45,397 nt of DNA from DAISIK01 sp036822055 (GCA_036822055.1 DAISIK010000026.1:1-45397), one strand, 5' to 3'; shown: positions 24,119-32,995, counted from the first letter of the stretch. Made by a program: numbers and translations. The notes: generated by a model from the letters alone, not told the origin.

Positions 24119-25183
24119 TTAGTGAGTCAGCCGATAGAGGGCCCGGAAGGGAAGCAGACCAGCCTGAGCCACCGGGGATAAACAACGCTGCCACCGGGGT
24201 CTCCACAACATCAAGTGAAGCGCCCGGGAAACTCCCAGGCGCCAGCGAAAAAGCTTCATTTGCTCCCGCCGAACCCGTGCCCGAGCCAGCCGCCAGTCGA
24301 TCCGTCCCGAAGCCCAGTCGCTGATTGGCCCGGTCGCAACCATCGCCCCCTCCATGGCCATCGTCATTCCGTTACCGGTAAATGGCGGAATCACCGAAAA
24401 CGCGTCGCCAATCCGCAACAGACCGTCCCCGGGAGGCGTTCGCTCCAAATTCACTCCGGCTACTCCGACCGCAGTGCCCTCCACCAACCCACCCCGCCGG
24501 AGGCGTTCGGCCAGTCTTCCCAAACCGATCGCCTCCGTGTATGCCATCAGAGCCTCTGAAGTGTGAACCCGCATTCCCGGCTGTTTGCGAAAAAGCCCAC
24601 AGCCGTTGACTCGTCCGTCCTCGACCTTGGAAAGGCCGATGTACCCACCACCGCCCATGTGGATCTCTAAGTCACCCTTTAGCTCAAGCGCTCCGAAATG
24701 AGCCTTGTACCCCAACCAATCCGTTCGCTCGGCCTCTCTCCCCGCTGCCCAGACCCATCCGGGAGCGGTGGCTTCCTCTTTCCTCACCCGACGCTCAGAG
24801 CAATAGCGTCCACCGAGTTGTTCAAAACGCTCCACCAAAGCCCAGTCCAAATGGTGTCGCGAGATTCCCGGCACGTCTTCAGGAGTCTCACGCTGGAGCA
24901 GGAGCCGCTCTCCAAGGTACCAGGATACTTTACGCTGGATTACCGCCCTTCCAAAACAATGCTCGATTCCCAGCTCTCTCAGCATTTCCAGCTTCAGCCC
25001 GGCCATAAACTCTCCGCAAACCCGATGGCGCGGTAATCGCCCTGCCTCGTAAAGTTCCACCTCAATCCCGAGCTGCCGCAACCCGATCCCCAGGGTCAGC
25101 CCGGCCAAACCACCGCCCACAATCCTCACCACAGGCTGTGCAGAAGAGCTCAATGCCTTCACCGAATTAACCTCCGAGACCAT
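24119..25183 (-). CDS. FAD-dependent oxidoreductase of the geranylgeranyl reductase/hydroxylase type
   Basis: A 354-residue flavoprotein. GGGLAG at residues 23-28 with E46 forms the ADP-binding fold. RHRVCGEFMAG is the family motif following the first beta-alpha-beta unit. GDAFSVIPPFTGNGM near residue 265 is the second FAD motif. The C-terminal 80 residues are basic and may touch the membrane. Proteins of this group hydroxylate aromatics or reduce isoprenoid double bonds. Between a methyltransferase and a type III PKS, a hydroxylase acting on the polyketide ring is the best guess, as SrsC does in the Streptomyces srs operon. The start is 17 bp from the methyltransferase stop. Confidence 0.85.
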   Translation of the reverse strand: MVSEVNSVKALSSSAQPVVRIVGGGLAGLTLGIGLRQLGIEVELYEAGRLPRHRVCGEFMAGLKLEMLRELGIEHCFGRAVIQRKVSWYLGERLLLQRETPEDVPGISRHHLDWALVERFEQLGGRYCSERRVRKEEATAPGWVWAAGREAERTDWLGYKAHFGALELKGDLEIHMGGGGYIGLSKVEDGRVNGCGLFRKQPGMRVHTSEALMAYTEAIGLGRLAERLRRGGLVEGTAVGVAGVNLERTPPGDGLLRIGDAFSVIPPFTGNGMTMAMEGAMVATGPISDWASGRIDWRLARARVRREQMKLFRWRLGVSRALHLMLWRPRWQRCLSPVAQAGLLPFRALYRLTH

Positions 25184-25200
25184 CTGTTTCCTCTAAGCGA

Positions 25201-25962
25201 TCAACGGGAGCCTGCCAACTCACCCGCAACCTTTTTCCCCTCACCAAGCCACTCCGCAACCATCCGGTAAGTCCCAAAGCGACCATAACTCTCGATCGCT
25301 CGATCGGGTTCTATCCCAAGCAGTTCGGGCAGTTCGCCCAAACGAAATCCCGCCTGAATGCTGACCAGGGCATCATGCCGGGAGACCGGACTGAGCAGTG
25401 GAAAGAGAAGGCGGGTCGCCAGATGGGGCAGCCGCTTCCGCCCCGGCTCTGCTACCAGAATGGTTCCTCCCTTCCGACCCGCCAGAGTCCCCAGCTGCCT
25501 CAAAAGTTCGTCTTCAAACTGATGCAGAATCAGGTTGCACAGAATGCCATCGTAACGGTCGTAATCCTCAAACTTGGTCAGATCTTCTTCGATCCATCCC
25601 CAGGCCGGAGGCCAATTCAAGGGACGCCTCCAAAGGTCCAACCCATCGATCCGTACCCCCTCCAACCGCTGCTCAAGAAAGCAACCGAGGGCACCGTCCC
25701 CTGCGCCCAGTTCCAGGAAACGCCCCCCTTGCGGAAAGCGTTCCCGAAGCCGATGCTCAAACCACCGAAAATTCCCCATCAGGGCATTCAATCTACGAAT
25801 ATCCCGGCGATTTGCGATCGCTGCCGGGTCATCTTCCGGCAGGCTATCCAGTATTTCCGGTTGAACCACCCGCCTGGACAGATCTGGGAAGGCAACTGGC
25901 GGAGAAAAGGGGCCCCGGTTCAATCTGCGCTCCTTCAAGGCAGATAAACCGTCCTGCCACAC
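25201..25962 (-). CDS. Class I SAM-dependent methyltransferase of the PKS cluster
   Basis: Up to 253 residues from GTG 25962. Motif I is FLELGAGDGALG at 82-93, followed by the acidic DGLDLW strand and YDGILCNLILHQFED, typical of small-molecule methyltransferases. The GTG start lies 28 bp inside the zinc-ribbon gene. A TTG at 25938 overlaps that gene's stop as TTGA and would give 245 residues with no loss of domain; it is an attractive coupled start. The operon partner is an FAD oxidoreductase and then a type III PKS. The likely substrate is the polyketide product or its hydroxylated form, giving an O- or C-methylated phenol. Substrate specificity is inference. Confidence 0.85.
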   Translation of the reverse strand: MWQDGLSALKERRLNRGPFSPPVAFPDLSRRVVQPEILDSLPEDDPAAIANRRDIRRLNALMGNFRWFEHRLRERFPQGGRFLELGAGDGALGCFLEQRLEGVRIDGLDLWRRPLNWPPAWGWIEEDLTKFEDYDRYDGILCNLILHQFEDELLRQLGTLAGRKGGTILVAEPGRKRLPHLATRLLFPLLSPVSRHDALVSIQAGFRLGELPELLGIEPDRAIESYGRFGTYRMVAEWLGEGKKVAGELAGSR

Positions 25963-26639
25963 GATTCGCAGGTCGTCAGTTGTCCTTTTACGGCCTCCTC
26001 GTAGATCATATTGGACAACCGGACGTGGCAGCCCTGACAGGTGTGGCCGACGATCTCTGCAACGTAAGGGAAGCGTTTAATCCGGGAAGCGAGCCTCTCG
26101 TACAACTCACGTTGGCCCCCTTCGAGACCTTCCAGTTTCCCTTCGAAGAACGCCTTTGCCGCGTCGTGCTTTTCGGTCACCCTCGCGAGCTGAGCCCTGA
26201 TCTCCTCAATCCGCTCCTCGTGCTCCCGTTTATCTACTTCAAACTTTTTGGTGTGCTCCGCATAGAGCTGCTGCTCCTCGTCGAGCGCCATCATCACCTC
26301 CAGCAACCTGCTCTCACTCTCATCAATGGTCCCCCGCTCCCCCGCGATCTCGTTTTCCAGAGCCGTGTACTCCTCGTTTTTCTTCACCTGAAGTTGCTGG
26401 TTTTTGAACCGGAAGATTTTCTCCTCAGCGGAGGAAACGGTGCCTTCGAGAAGCTTCCGCTCTACCTCCAACTCTTTCAAGCGGGCCGCTTTCCCCAACA
26501 ATTCCTGCCGCTCCCGCTCGATCTTTCGCTCGATCGCGGCAATGTCCAACGGCATCGCCTCCATCTCTTTTGCCAGGGAAGCCCTCTCGGCATCCGCCTC
26601 CTGAACCTCAAGAAGTTCTACTATTGCTGGGATCGGCAT
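25935..26639 (-). CDS. Coiled-coil protein with C-terminal C4 zinc ribbon (CT398/zf-RING_7 type)
   Basis: A 234-residue protein from ATG 26639 (TTG 26645 adds two). Residues 10-170 are rich in Glu, Lys and Leu with heptad spacing (ERKIERERQELLGKAARLKE), a long antiparallel coiled coil. The end carries a C4 zinc ribbon, CQGCHVRLSN and CESCGRTVYLP, with two CxxC knuckles. This architecture is conserved across bacteria and chlamydiae. The best-studied relative, CT398, binds RpoN and flagellar or secretion components, but the general function is not settled. It precedes and overlaps the methyltransferase gene, which may reflect translational coupling rather than shared biochemistry. Confidence 0.88.
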   Translation of the reverse strand: MPIPAIVELLEVQEADAERASLAKEMEAMPLDIAAIERKIERERQELLGKAARLKELEVERKLLEGTVSSAEEKIFRFKNQQLQVKKNEEYTALENEIAGERGTIDESESRLLEVMMALDEEQQLYAEHTKKFEVDKREHEERIEEIRAQLARVTEKHDAAKAFFEGKLEGLEGGQRELYERLASRIKRFPYVAEIVGHTCQGCHVRLSNMIYEEAVKGQLTTCESCGRTVYLP

Positions 26640-26660
26640 CGCCAAAATCTGACCCGACTT

Positions 26661-27488
26661 TCAACCGCTGCCAAGCCCCATCGAACGCCGACGAAAAGCC
26701 TCGTACAAACAGAGGGCTGCACTCACCGACACATTTAGGGAATCCATCTCGACAGTCATCGGGATGCGAACCGATTTCACCGGTAGATCGAACCATCTCG
26801 GATCGAGGCCATTCCCCTCTTCACCGAGGACAAAAGCCATCGGTCCGCCCATCTCGAAGGTCCATAGCTCTGCCTTGCTCCCTGCGTCGGCGACCACCAC
26901 CTCCACTTTCTCATTGAACAACCAGGTGGTGCATTCTTCAAACGTTGCCTCAACCACTGGCAAGTGAAACAGGTGCCCCCGGGAAGCTCGAATGGCATTG
27001 GGGTTCTCCATTTCACAGGCTCCCCCTACCAAAATAATACCGCTACAACCGGCGCCCCTCGCTGTTCGGGCGATCGCTCCAAGGTTTCCCGGTTTTTCGA
27101 TCCGGTCGAGGACCAGGAGTGGTGCCTTCCTTCCCAACTTCAAGTCTGCAAGCGTCAACCTCGACCTCTTCGCCACCCCCAGCCAACCGTCTGGATTGTC
27201 CCGCACCGATAGCTTCCCAAAAACCGGTTCAGAAACTTCGACCACCTCGATCTCTCTCCGGTCAGCCTCCTCGGCCAGCTCCCCGGATGATCTCCCCGTG
27301 CCGATTTCGTAGCAGACCACCAGCCGTTTCAGCGCCAGATCTGCTCGCAGTGCCTCCAGAATCTCCGTCTCTCCCTCGACCAGAAAATGGCCTGCCAGCT
27401 TTCGCCCCCGCCGATCCTTCAGGGCGTAGAGTTCCTTGATCAAGGGGTTCTGCCGACTCGTAATGCGCTCCACCTTTGCTCCGATCAA
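26661..27488 (-). CDS. SpoU/TrmH-family RNA 2'-O-methyltransferase
   Basis: A 275-residue SPOUT methyltransferase that 2'-O-methylates ribose in rRNA or tRNA. An N-terminal substrate-binding domain starts ITSRQNPLIKELYALKDRR. The trefoil-knot domain has EKPGNLGAIARTA (motif 1), FVLGEEGNGL (motif 2) and MDSLNVSVSAALCLYE (motif 3). The target (23S G2251-like or tRNA) is not readable. The start is TTG 27488, overlapping the upstream gene's TGA as TTGA; GTG at 27473 is an alternative. The partner upstream is a secreted protein of unknown role, an unusual coupling. Confidence 0.92.
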   Translation of the reverse strand: MIGAKVERITSRQNPLIKELYALKDRRGRKLAGHFLVEGETEILEALRADLALKRLVVCYEIGTGRSSGELAEEADRREIEVVEVSEPVFGKLSVRDNPDGWLGVAKRSRLTLADLKLGRKAPLLVLDRIEKPGNLGAIARTARGAGCSGIILVGGACEMENPNAIRASRGHLFHLPVVEATFEECTTWLFNEKVEVVVADAGSKAELWTFEMGGPMAFVLGEEGNGLDPRWFDLPVKSVRIPMTVEMDSLNVSVSAALCLYEAFRRRSMGLGSG

Positions 27489-28303
27489 CGAATTGGACGC
27501 ATTCTCGAATCCATCCCGGCCCGCTCTCGAGCGTGCTCCAGAAAGCTGCGCAATCGCTCCTGATCTGCATGGGCATTGTTCGGATCGAGAAAAATGCGCT
27601 CCACCGCACTTACCATTTCCTCCGCCCGAGCATCATCAGGATAGGCCGCAGCGAGGTGTCGAAATCCTCTCAGCAAATTGGTGGATAGATGAGGGTGGTC
27701 AATAAGCTGCCGCCAAAGCTCCCGGCTCCGCGAATTTCGATGGTTAGATAAATCGAATAACATCCGGTCCATGGTACCTTCGAAGGTTTCCCGGTAGGAA
27801 TCGGAAATTGGATCCAGCTTGATTAGGTCTCGGTTTGTGTGGAGGAGGACATCCCCCGGATCGGTTACCGGCCGATCAATCAATCGGTAATCTGCCCGAT
27901 AGAATCTCCAGCCAGATGACGCTCGGTCCTCGACCACAAAACGCTCTCCGAATGGGGCAGCCGCCCGAGCATTGAGAAAATCATAATAATAGTTGGGCAT
28001 CGCCGCTGCCCGGACCAAACTCCCTTCGCCGAGCAAGACTGCCTCTTGTCGAAATCCGTCCAGCTTAGGGAAGTTCAGCGCCAACTTTTTCAGATCAACC
28101 CGCTCCCAGCTCAAATCGACCGGCTTCGGATTGCCCGGTACCAAGAGGCGGAGTCCATCCGGATTCACTAAAACAATCCTCGAGATTTCCACTGGCTCCC
28201 CTTGGTTCAGGGGAATCTTCGGCCCAGATGGAGAGCTCCCGTGCAGGGGGCTCATGGCCAGTATCCAGAAGAGCAATCGCAGGGGGTAACTTCTCGCTTT
28301 CAT
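27485..28303 (-). CDS. Secreted protein of unknown function
   Basis: 272 residues that I do not recognise. Residues 1-23 form a signal peptide (LRLLFWILAMSPLHG), so it is exported. The mature part is mixed alpha/beta with a PGNPKPVDLSWERVDLKKLA strand-helix unit near residue 57, an Arg/Asp-rich middle (YRADYRLIDRPVTDPGDVLL), and a helical end rich in Arg. No catalytic motif, repeat or membrane helix is seen. It lies 45 bp after the TRAP permease and overlaps the SpoU gene start by TTGA. It could accompany the transporter or be an independent periplasmic protein. Confidence 0.75.
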   Translation of the reverse strand: MKARSYPLRLLFWILAMSPLHGSSPSGPKIPLNQGEPVEISRIVLVNPDGLRLLVPGNPKPVDLSWERVDLKKLALNFPKLDGFRQEAVLLGEGSLVRAAAMPNYYYDFLNARAAAPFGERFVVEDRASSGWRFYRADYRLIDRPVTDPGDVLLHTNRDLIKLDPISDSYRETFEGTMDRMLFDLSNHRNSRSRELWRQLIDHPHLSTNLLRGFRHLAAAYPDDARAEEMVSAVERIFLDPNNAHADQERLRSFLEHARERAGMDSRMRPIR

Positions 28304-28348
28304 AACCCGAGCCTAGCAGCTTGCCCGGCCAGATCTCAAGCGTTCCCT

Positions 28349-30916
28349 TCAACCACTTCCCTCACCAGATAGCTGCGGTCGATTACCAACCTTTACCCAA
28401 CCCAGAACCACGCCAATCAAGACCAGGCCCAACATCCAAAACCACTCCTTGGCCGGGCGGTCGTTGGCCTCCCGCAGTTCGATCACCTTCAAGCCAAAAA
28501 GCATCCCGCGATCAAAAGCTGGAGTCCCAAAGGGCACATCCTCCACCAGAAAGGCATCCCCTTCCACTTGCCCAACCAAACCAAGGGTTCGCAGCCGGGT
28601 GCTTCCCTCCACATCCACTGGGATTTCCAGTCGGTACCACTCATCGACGGGGCCGAGGGTGTCTCCCACCACTCTCACGACGAGGGCATCGCCGGGCTTC
28701 TGACCATCCACCCACCCCTCCAAAGCGCTTCCCTCCAGAATAGAATAAGGTTCCGAGACCAGATTCAGCAGATAACCCGGACGAAAAAACACAAAGGCCG
28801 CCGCCAACAGAAGCAGCGTTTGAACCCAGTTAAGCCGCCCCAAAAAGAATCGCTGGGTCGCCGACGCGAAACAGAGCATCCCCACCAGCGCCCCCCCAAT
28901 CGTCAAGATCAGATGGGGAATACTCTCAATCCCGATCAATAGCAGCTCGTGGTTAAAGATGAAGAGAAAGGGAAGAACCGCCGTCCTGATGTCGTAGAAA
29001 AAGGCGCAGACCCCGGTCCCAATCGGTTTTCCGCGGGCGATCGCCGCCGCCGCATAAGCCGCCAGTCCCACCGGCGGAGTATCGTCGGCCAGGATCCCGA
29101 AATAAAAGACGAAGAGGTGGACCGCGATCAGGGGAATCACCACCCCCGAGGCACCCCCCAACTCGACGATCACGGGTGCCATGATACTGGATACCACGAT
29201 GTAGTTTGCCGTAGTGGGAAGTCCCATCCCAAGAATCAAACAAACCAGCGCCGTAAAAAAGAGGACCCAAAGCAGATTTCCGCCAGAGAGGAAGCCGATC
29301 AACTCCGTCATCCGCAAGCCGATCCCCGTCACTGTCACTGTTCCCACGACTAGTCCCGCTGCCGCCGTAGCCACGGCGATGCCCACCATGTTGCGCGATC
29401 CCAAAGCCGTTCCCTCAACGAATTCCCGCGCCCCCCGGACGAACTCCACCCTCAGCTCCGAATCGCTCTCTACCGTTCTCAAAATCCGCCGCAAAGCGCC
29501 CTTCAGAGGTCGATGGGTCAAGGCAACTGCCCCCAGCACGACCGTCGCCCAGAAGGCAGAGAGTCCGGGAGATAATTGCTCTACCGCAAAACACCAGACC
29601 AAAACCCCGATCGGAATCAGGAAGTATAGTCCCGACGCTAAAGTCGGCCAGATCGGTGGAATCACCTCCAGCTCCGACCTGACCTCAAGCTCTGGAACCT
29701 TGGCCGCCACCACCAGCAAGCCGAGGTAAATCAAAAAACCGGATCCCAGGATCGCCGGGGTAGCCATTGCCCCAAGGCTGGCTTGTATCCAGTTTATGAA
29801 TACGTAGGAAAGCAATGCTGTAGCCATGAAGCCCAGCACCAACCCACCGCTTACCGTCAGGGTTGTCCTCCAGGGGTTCTTTCCCCCTCCCGGCAAAGCC
29901 CCGATGCCTGACTTCAGCGCTTCCAGGTGGACGATGTAAAAGAGCGCCAGATAGGCGAGAATCGCCGGCAGGGCAGCCGCGCGAATCACTTCCATGTAGG
30001 ACACTCCGGCATACTCCACCATCAAAAAGGCCGCTGCCCCCATCACCGGAGGGGTGATCTGGCCATTGGTCGAGGAGGCACATTCAATAGCCCCCGCCTT
30101 TTCCGGAGAAAAACCGACCCGCTTCATCAGCGGAATCGTAAAGGTCCCGGTGGTCACCACGTTGGCGATCGAAGAACCCGAAACCATTCCCGTGGAGGCC
30201 GACGAGAGGACCGCCGCCTTGGCAGGTCCCCCGCGCAAATGCCCGAGCAAAGCAAAGGAGGACTGGATAAAATAGTTGCCCGCTCCGATCCGATCCAGAA
30301 TCGAACCAAACAGCACAAACATGAAGACCATTGTGGTCGACACCCCGAGGGGCACTCCAAAAACGCCCTCCGTCCCCATCCAGTAATGGGCCACTGCTTT
30401 GTTGAATGAAATTCCCCGATGGGCGACTAGATCCGGCATCCACGGTCCCAGAAAGGCGTAGGCCATGAACGCTGAAGCCACCACCAAAAGCGCTGGCCCC
30501 AAACTCCTCACCGCTGCCAGCAGCACCAGGGGAATTCCCACCAGAGCCACCGTTTTATCGAGAGTGCCTGGTTGCCCCGGGCGCTCAGCCAAACCCTCGT
30601 AGGCCAGGTAAAGGTAGCCCGCCGCCAGAGCCCCTACCCCCGCCAGAAGCCAATCCCACCAGGGGACATCGGATCGACCCGCCCCAAAATACCGCCCGGG
30701 AAAAAGGACGAAGGCCAAAAAAACGGCGAAGGATAGGTGGATTGACCGAGCCTGGGTATCGTTGAGGACAAAAAAATCGAAGTAAAACGGGAGCGGAGAA
30801 GCAAACCAGAGCTGAAAGAGGGCCCAGGCCAAAAGCACCCCAAAGACTATTTTTCCCCGAATTCCAGTTGGAAAACGGCCCCCCGCTTCAGGATTGCTGA
30901 TCCGCTCTGTCCCCAC
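28349..30916 (-). CDS. TRAP transporter fused permease (DctQ+DctM type) with C-terminal DUF3394-like domain
   Basis: An 855-residue inner-membrane permease with around 18 hydrophobic segments, the fused 4TM/12TM form used by TAXI-type TRAP systems. Characteristic stretches are TGMVSGSSIANVVTTGTFT and SSTNGQITPPVMGAAAF, and later LGMGLPTTANYIVVSS and FYFGILADDTPPVGLAAYAA. After about residue 690 a soluble region (LVGQVEGDAFLVEDVPFGTP, KEWFWMLG) matches the DUF3394/PDZ-like tail found on some fused permeases, then a last helix. It drives uptake with a Na+ or H+ gradient. Its GTG start shares one base with the TAXI gene stop, so the two are strictly coupled. The substrate is unknown, perhaps a dicarboxylate or glutamate-like acid. 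Confidence 0.93.
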   Translation of the reverse strand: MGTERISNPEAGGRFPTGIRGKIVFGVLLAWALFQLWFASPLPFYFDFFVLNDTQARSIHLSFAVFLAFVLFPGRYFGAGRSDVPWWDWLLAGVGALAAGYLYLAYEGLAERPGQPGTLDKTVALVGIPLVLLAAVRSLGPALLVVASAFMAYAFLGPWMPDLVAHRGISFNKAVAHYWMGTEGVFGVPLGVSTTMVFMFVLFGSILDRIGAGNYFIQSSFALLGHLRGGPAKAAVLSSASTGMVSGSSIANVVTTGTFTIPLMKRVGFSPEKAGAIECASSTNGQITPPVMGAAAFLMVEYAGVSYMEVIRAAALPAILAYLALFYIVHLEALKSGIGALPGGGKNPWRTTLTVSGGLVLGFMATALLSYVFINWIQASLGAMATPAILGSGFLIYLGLLVVAAKVPELEVRSELEVIPPIWPTLASGLYFLIPIGVLVWCFAVEQLSPGLSAFWATVVLGAVALTHRPLKGALRRILRTVESDSELRVEFVRGAREFVEGTALGSRNMVGIAVATAAAGLVVGTVTVTGIGLRMTELIGFLSGGNLLWVLFFTALVCLILGMGLPTTANYIVVSSIMAPVIVELGGASGVVIPLIAVHLFVFYFGILADDTPPVGLAAYAAAAIARGKPIGTGVCAFFYDIRTAVLPFLFIFNHELLLIGIESIPHLILTIGGALVGMLCFASATQRFFLGRLNWVQTLLLLAAAFVFFRPGYLLNLVSEPYSILEGSALEGWVDGQKPGDALVVRVVGDTLGPVDEWYRLEIPVDVEGSTRLRTLGLVGQVEGDAFLVEDVPFGTPAFDRGMLFGLKVIELREANDRPAKEWFWMLGLVLIGVVLGWVKVGNRPQLSGEGSG

Positions 30917-31881
30917 TACTGACTCAGCAACCCGATCTCTCGGAAGTACTTTTCAGCGCCCGGATGAAGCGGAGCTGAAAGGGCCGCCGAGGCCATTTCC
31001 TCCCGCTTGATGGTTTGAAAGGCTGGGTGCAGACGGATGAAGGTCTCAAAGTTCTCCATCACCGCACGGGTCACCCAGTAAACCGTTTTTTCCGATTGAA
31101 CGGCATCAGTCACCAAGGTGGCCCGCACTCCAAAGGTGGTGACCGGATCCGGATTACCGCGATAGAGCCCACCCGGGATCTCGGCCAGGGCGTAGTAGGG
31201 GTTTTCCGCGATCAACTGCTCGATTTCCGGTCCTTGAACCTCAATTAAAACCGCATCGGTCAGGGTTGTGCATTCCTGAATCGAACCATTCGGGTGCCCA
31301 ACGGTGAAAACGATCGCATCCACCTTGCCATCCGAGAGTGCCTTGGCCTGCTCAGCAGAGCCGAGTTCGGAGACTAGCGCAAAGTCGTCCCGCGTCCAGC
31401 CATAGAGCGCCATGATCCGCTCCATCATGGCCCGCTGGCCCGAACCAGGGTTGCCGATGTTTACCCGCTTGCCCTTCAGATCCGCCAGGGTTTCGATTCC
31501 GGACCGCCGCGCTGCCACTACCGTAAAGGGCTCGGCATGAACTGAAAAGACCGATCGGAGCCCCACATACGGGCCGATGCTCGAGAAGCCACCCGTACCG
31601 TTGTAGGCCTGGTATTGGACATCCGATTGGGCGATCCCAAAGTCCAGCTCGCCCTGCCTTAAGGTGTTGATATTGTAGACCGATCCCCCGGTCGACTCAA
31701 CGTTGGAGCGGATCCCAGCCTCCTCCCGGTATTGGTTCAATAGCCGACTGATCGACCCGCCCAGCGGATAATAGACCCCAGTCACCCCGCCAGTTCCAAT
31801 CGTGATAAAGGTGTCCCGACCCGCCACTCCAAGCGGCGCCAAGAAAACCACAAGCAGACAAAATATTTTCCCGAAATGCAT
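30916..31881 (-). CDS. TAXI-family TRAP solute-binding protein
   Basis: 321 residues from ATG 31881. This start is supported by GGGGAGGA 8-10 bases upstream on the - strand, one of the few strong ribosome-binding sites in the window. Residues 1-21 are a signal peptide (FGKIFCLLVVFLAPLGVAG). The mature protein opens FITIGTGGVTGVYYPLGG, the TAXI signature, followed by GELDFGIAQSDVQY and LKGKRVNIGNPGSGQRAMM. It binds solute in the periplasm and delivers it to the fused permease. A longer frame from 31935 lacks a signal and is rejected. The nearby TCA genes hint at an organic acid, but that is weak. Confidence 0.94.
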   Translation of the reverse strand: MHFGKIFCLLVVFLAPLGVAGRDTFITIGTGGVTGVYYPLGGSISRLLNQYREEAGIRSNVESTGGSVYNINTLRQGELDFGIAQSDVQYQAYNGTGGFSSIGPYVGLRSVFSVHAEPFTVVAARRSGIETLADLKGKRVNIGNPGSGQRAMMERIMALYGWTRDDFALVSELGSAEQAKALSDGKVDAIVFTVGHPNGSIQECTTLTDAVLIEVQGPEIEQLIAENPYYALAEIPGGLYRGNPDPVTTFGVRATLVTDAVQSEKTVYWVTRAVMENFETFIRLHPAFQTIKREEMASAALSAPLHPGAEKYFREIGLLSQ

Positions 31882-32172
31882 CCCGTTATCCTCCCCAGAC
31901 CATTCCCTCGGGTCAAACCCCAACCGCTTTCTCACCTTGGGGGGTCCGTGGGCGCAGTAGTCTCAACCTGGATCCAGAGTCCAATCCTCGCACCAGCCAC
32001 CCTCACAGGCTTCCACCCTGCACACCCGTCACAAGTCAATCACCCATAAATTAATCTTATCACATGCTAACGGTAATTTATACCCCCGCCATTCTCCGGC
32101 CATTTGAATTGCCAGTTTGAGACCAAAACCGTAACTTGTGTCTTTGTCCAAATCGTTGGTATTCCCTTTTCC

Positions 32173-32964
32173 ATGAATCCTTTGACCGCAGTTTTTACGT
32201 CCTCCATTGGCAAAAAATTCCTCATGGCTCTTACCGGGCTTGTCCTCGCTGGCTTCGTCCTTGGTCACATGCTCGGTAACCTCCAGATTTTTGGCCCACC
32301 CAAAGCAATCAACGGTTACGCCTACTTCCTGCACCAGGTTCTTCCCTGGGAGGTCCTCTACGCCATCCGCTTTTTCCTCCTCGGGGCCGTCGGCATCCAC
32401 ATCGCCATGGCCGTTTTGCTGGTTATCGAAAACCGACGGGCCAGGCCCCAAACCTACGACCGGCAAAAACTTCACGAGTCCACCTTCGCCGCCCGAACGA
32501 TGAAGTACACCGGGACCGTCCTCCTCATCTTTATCGTTTTCCACATCCTCCATTTCACCATCCAGTCGATTGATCCTGCCTATTCCAACTTCCGCTACCA
32601 GCTCGGCTTGGAGCGAGAGACCCAGGATGTCTACGCCATGATGATTTACGGGTTCTCCAATCCCCTCTTCTCCGTCTTCTACATCATCGCCACCGGCCTG
32701 CTCTGCTGGCACCTCGCCCACGGGTTTTCCTCCATGTTTCAAACCCTCGGCCTTCGCAATGAGGTCTGGCGCAAACGTTTGAACGTCGCCGCCCTCGCCT
32801 ACGGCTGGATCGTTTTCCTCGGGTTTGCCATCATCCCTGCCTCCGTCCTCGCCTCGTGGTATGGTGGGGCAAACATCGTCGACGCTCGCCCAATCAAGGA
32901 AGCAGTTGCCGATTGGGACGGCCAAACCCCCATCTACATCACTTATTTTAACGACGAACATTGA
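32173..32964 (+). CDS. sdhC: Succinate dehydrogenase/fumarate reductase cytochrome b subunit
   Basis: 263-residue membrane anchor from ATG 32173 with five predicted helices. It is the single-polypeptide type B anchor seen in Bacteroidota and Verrucomicrobiota. Haem ligand candidates are H32 (FVLGHMLGNL), H76, H124/H127 (IVFHILHF) and H180/H183 (CWHLAHGFSSM), sufficient for two b haems. It passes electrons between the flavoprotein and menaquinone. The ATG at 32104 would add 23 residues of no family character. sdhA follows after 31 bp. The upstream 290 bp to the TAXI gene contains no gene and must hold both divergent promoters, but no box pair was convincing. Confidence 0.95.
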   Translation: MNPLTAVFTSSIGKKFLMALTGLVLAGFVLGHMLGNLQIFGPPKAINGYAYFLHQVLPWEVLYAIRFFLLGAVGIHIAMAVLLVIENRRARPQTYDRQKLHESTFAARTMKYTGTVLLIFIVFHILHFTIQSIDPAYSNFRYQLGLERETQDVYAMMIYGFSNPLFSVFYIIATGLLCWHLAHGFSSMFQTLGLRNEVWRKRLNVAALAYGWIVFLGFAIIPASVLASWYGGANIVDARPIKEAVADWDGQTPIYITYFNDEH

Positions 32965-32995
32965 TCTGCTCACTTATTCGAATTTGTTCTCATCC

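Noticed and set aside
25398..26738. 446-codon + strand frame across the methyltransferase and zinc-ribbon genes
   Set aside because: Both - strand genes have clear domains; the + frame has none.
31882..32172. Divergent promoters or a riboswitch between TAXI and sdhC
   Set aside because: No convincing -35/-10 pair or conserved riboswitch core could be recognised by eye in the 291 bp.
32029..32973. 314-codon - strand frame over sdhC
   Set aside because: Antisense to sdhC; acidic low-complexity translation.
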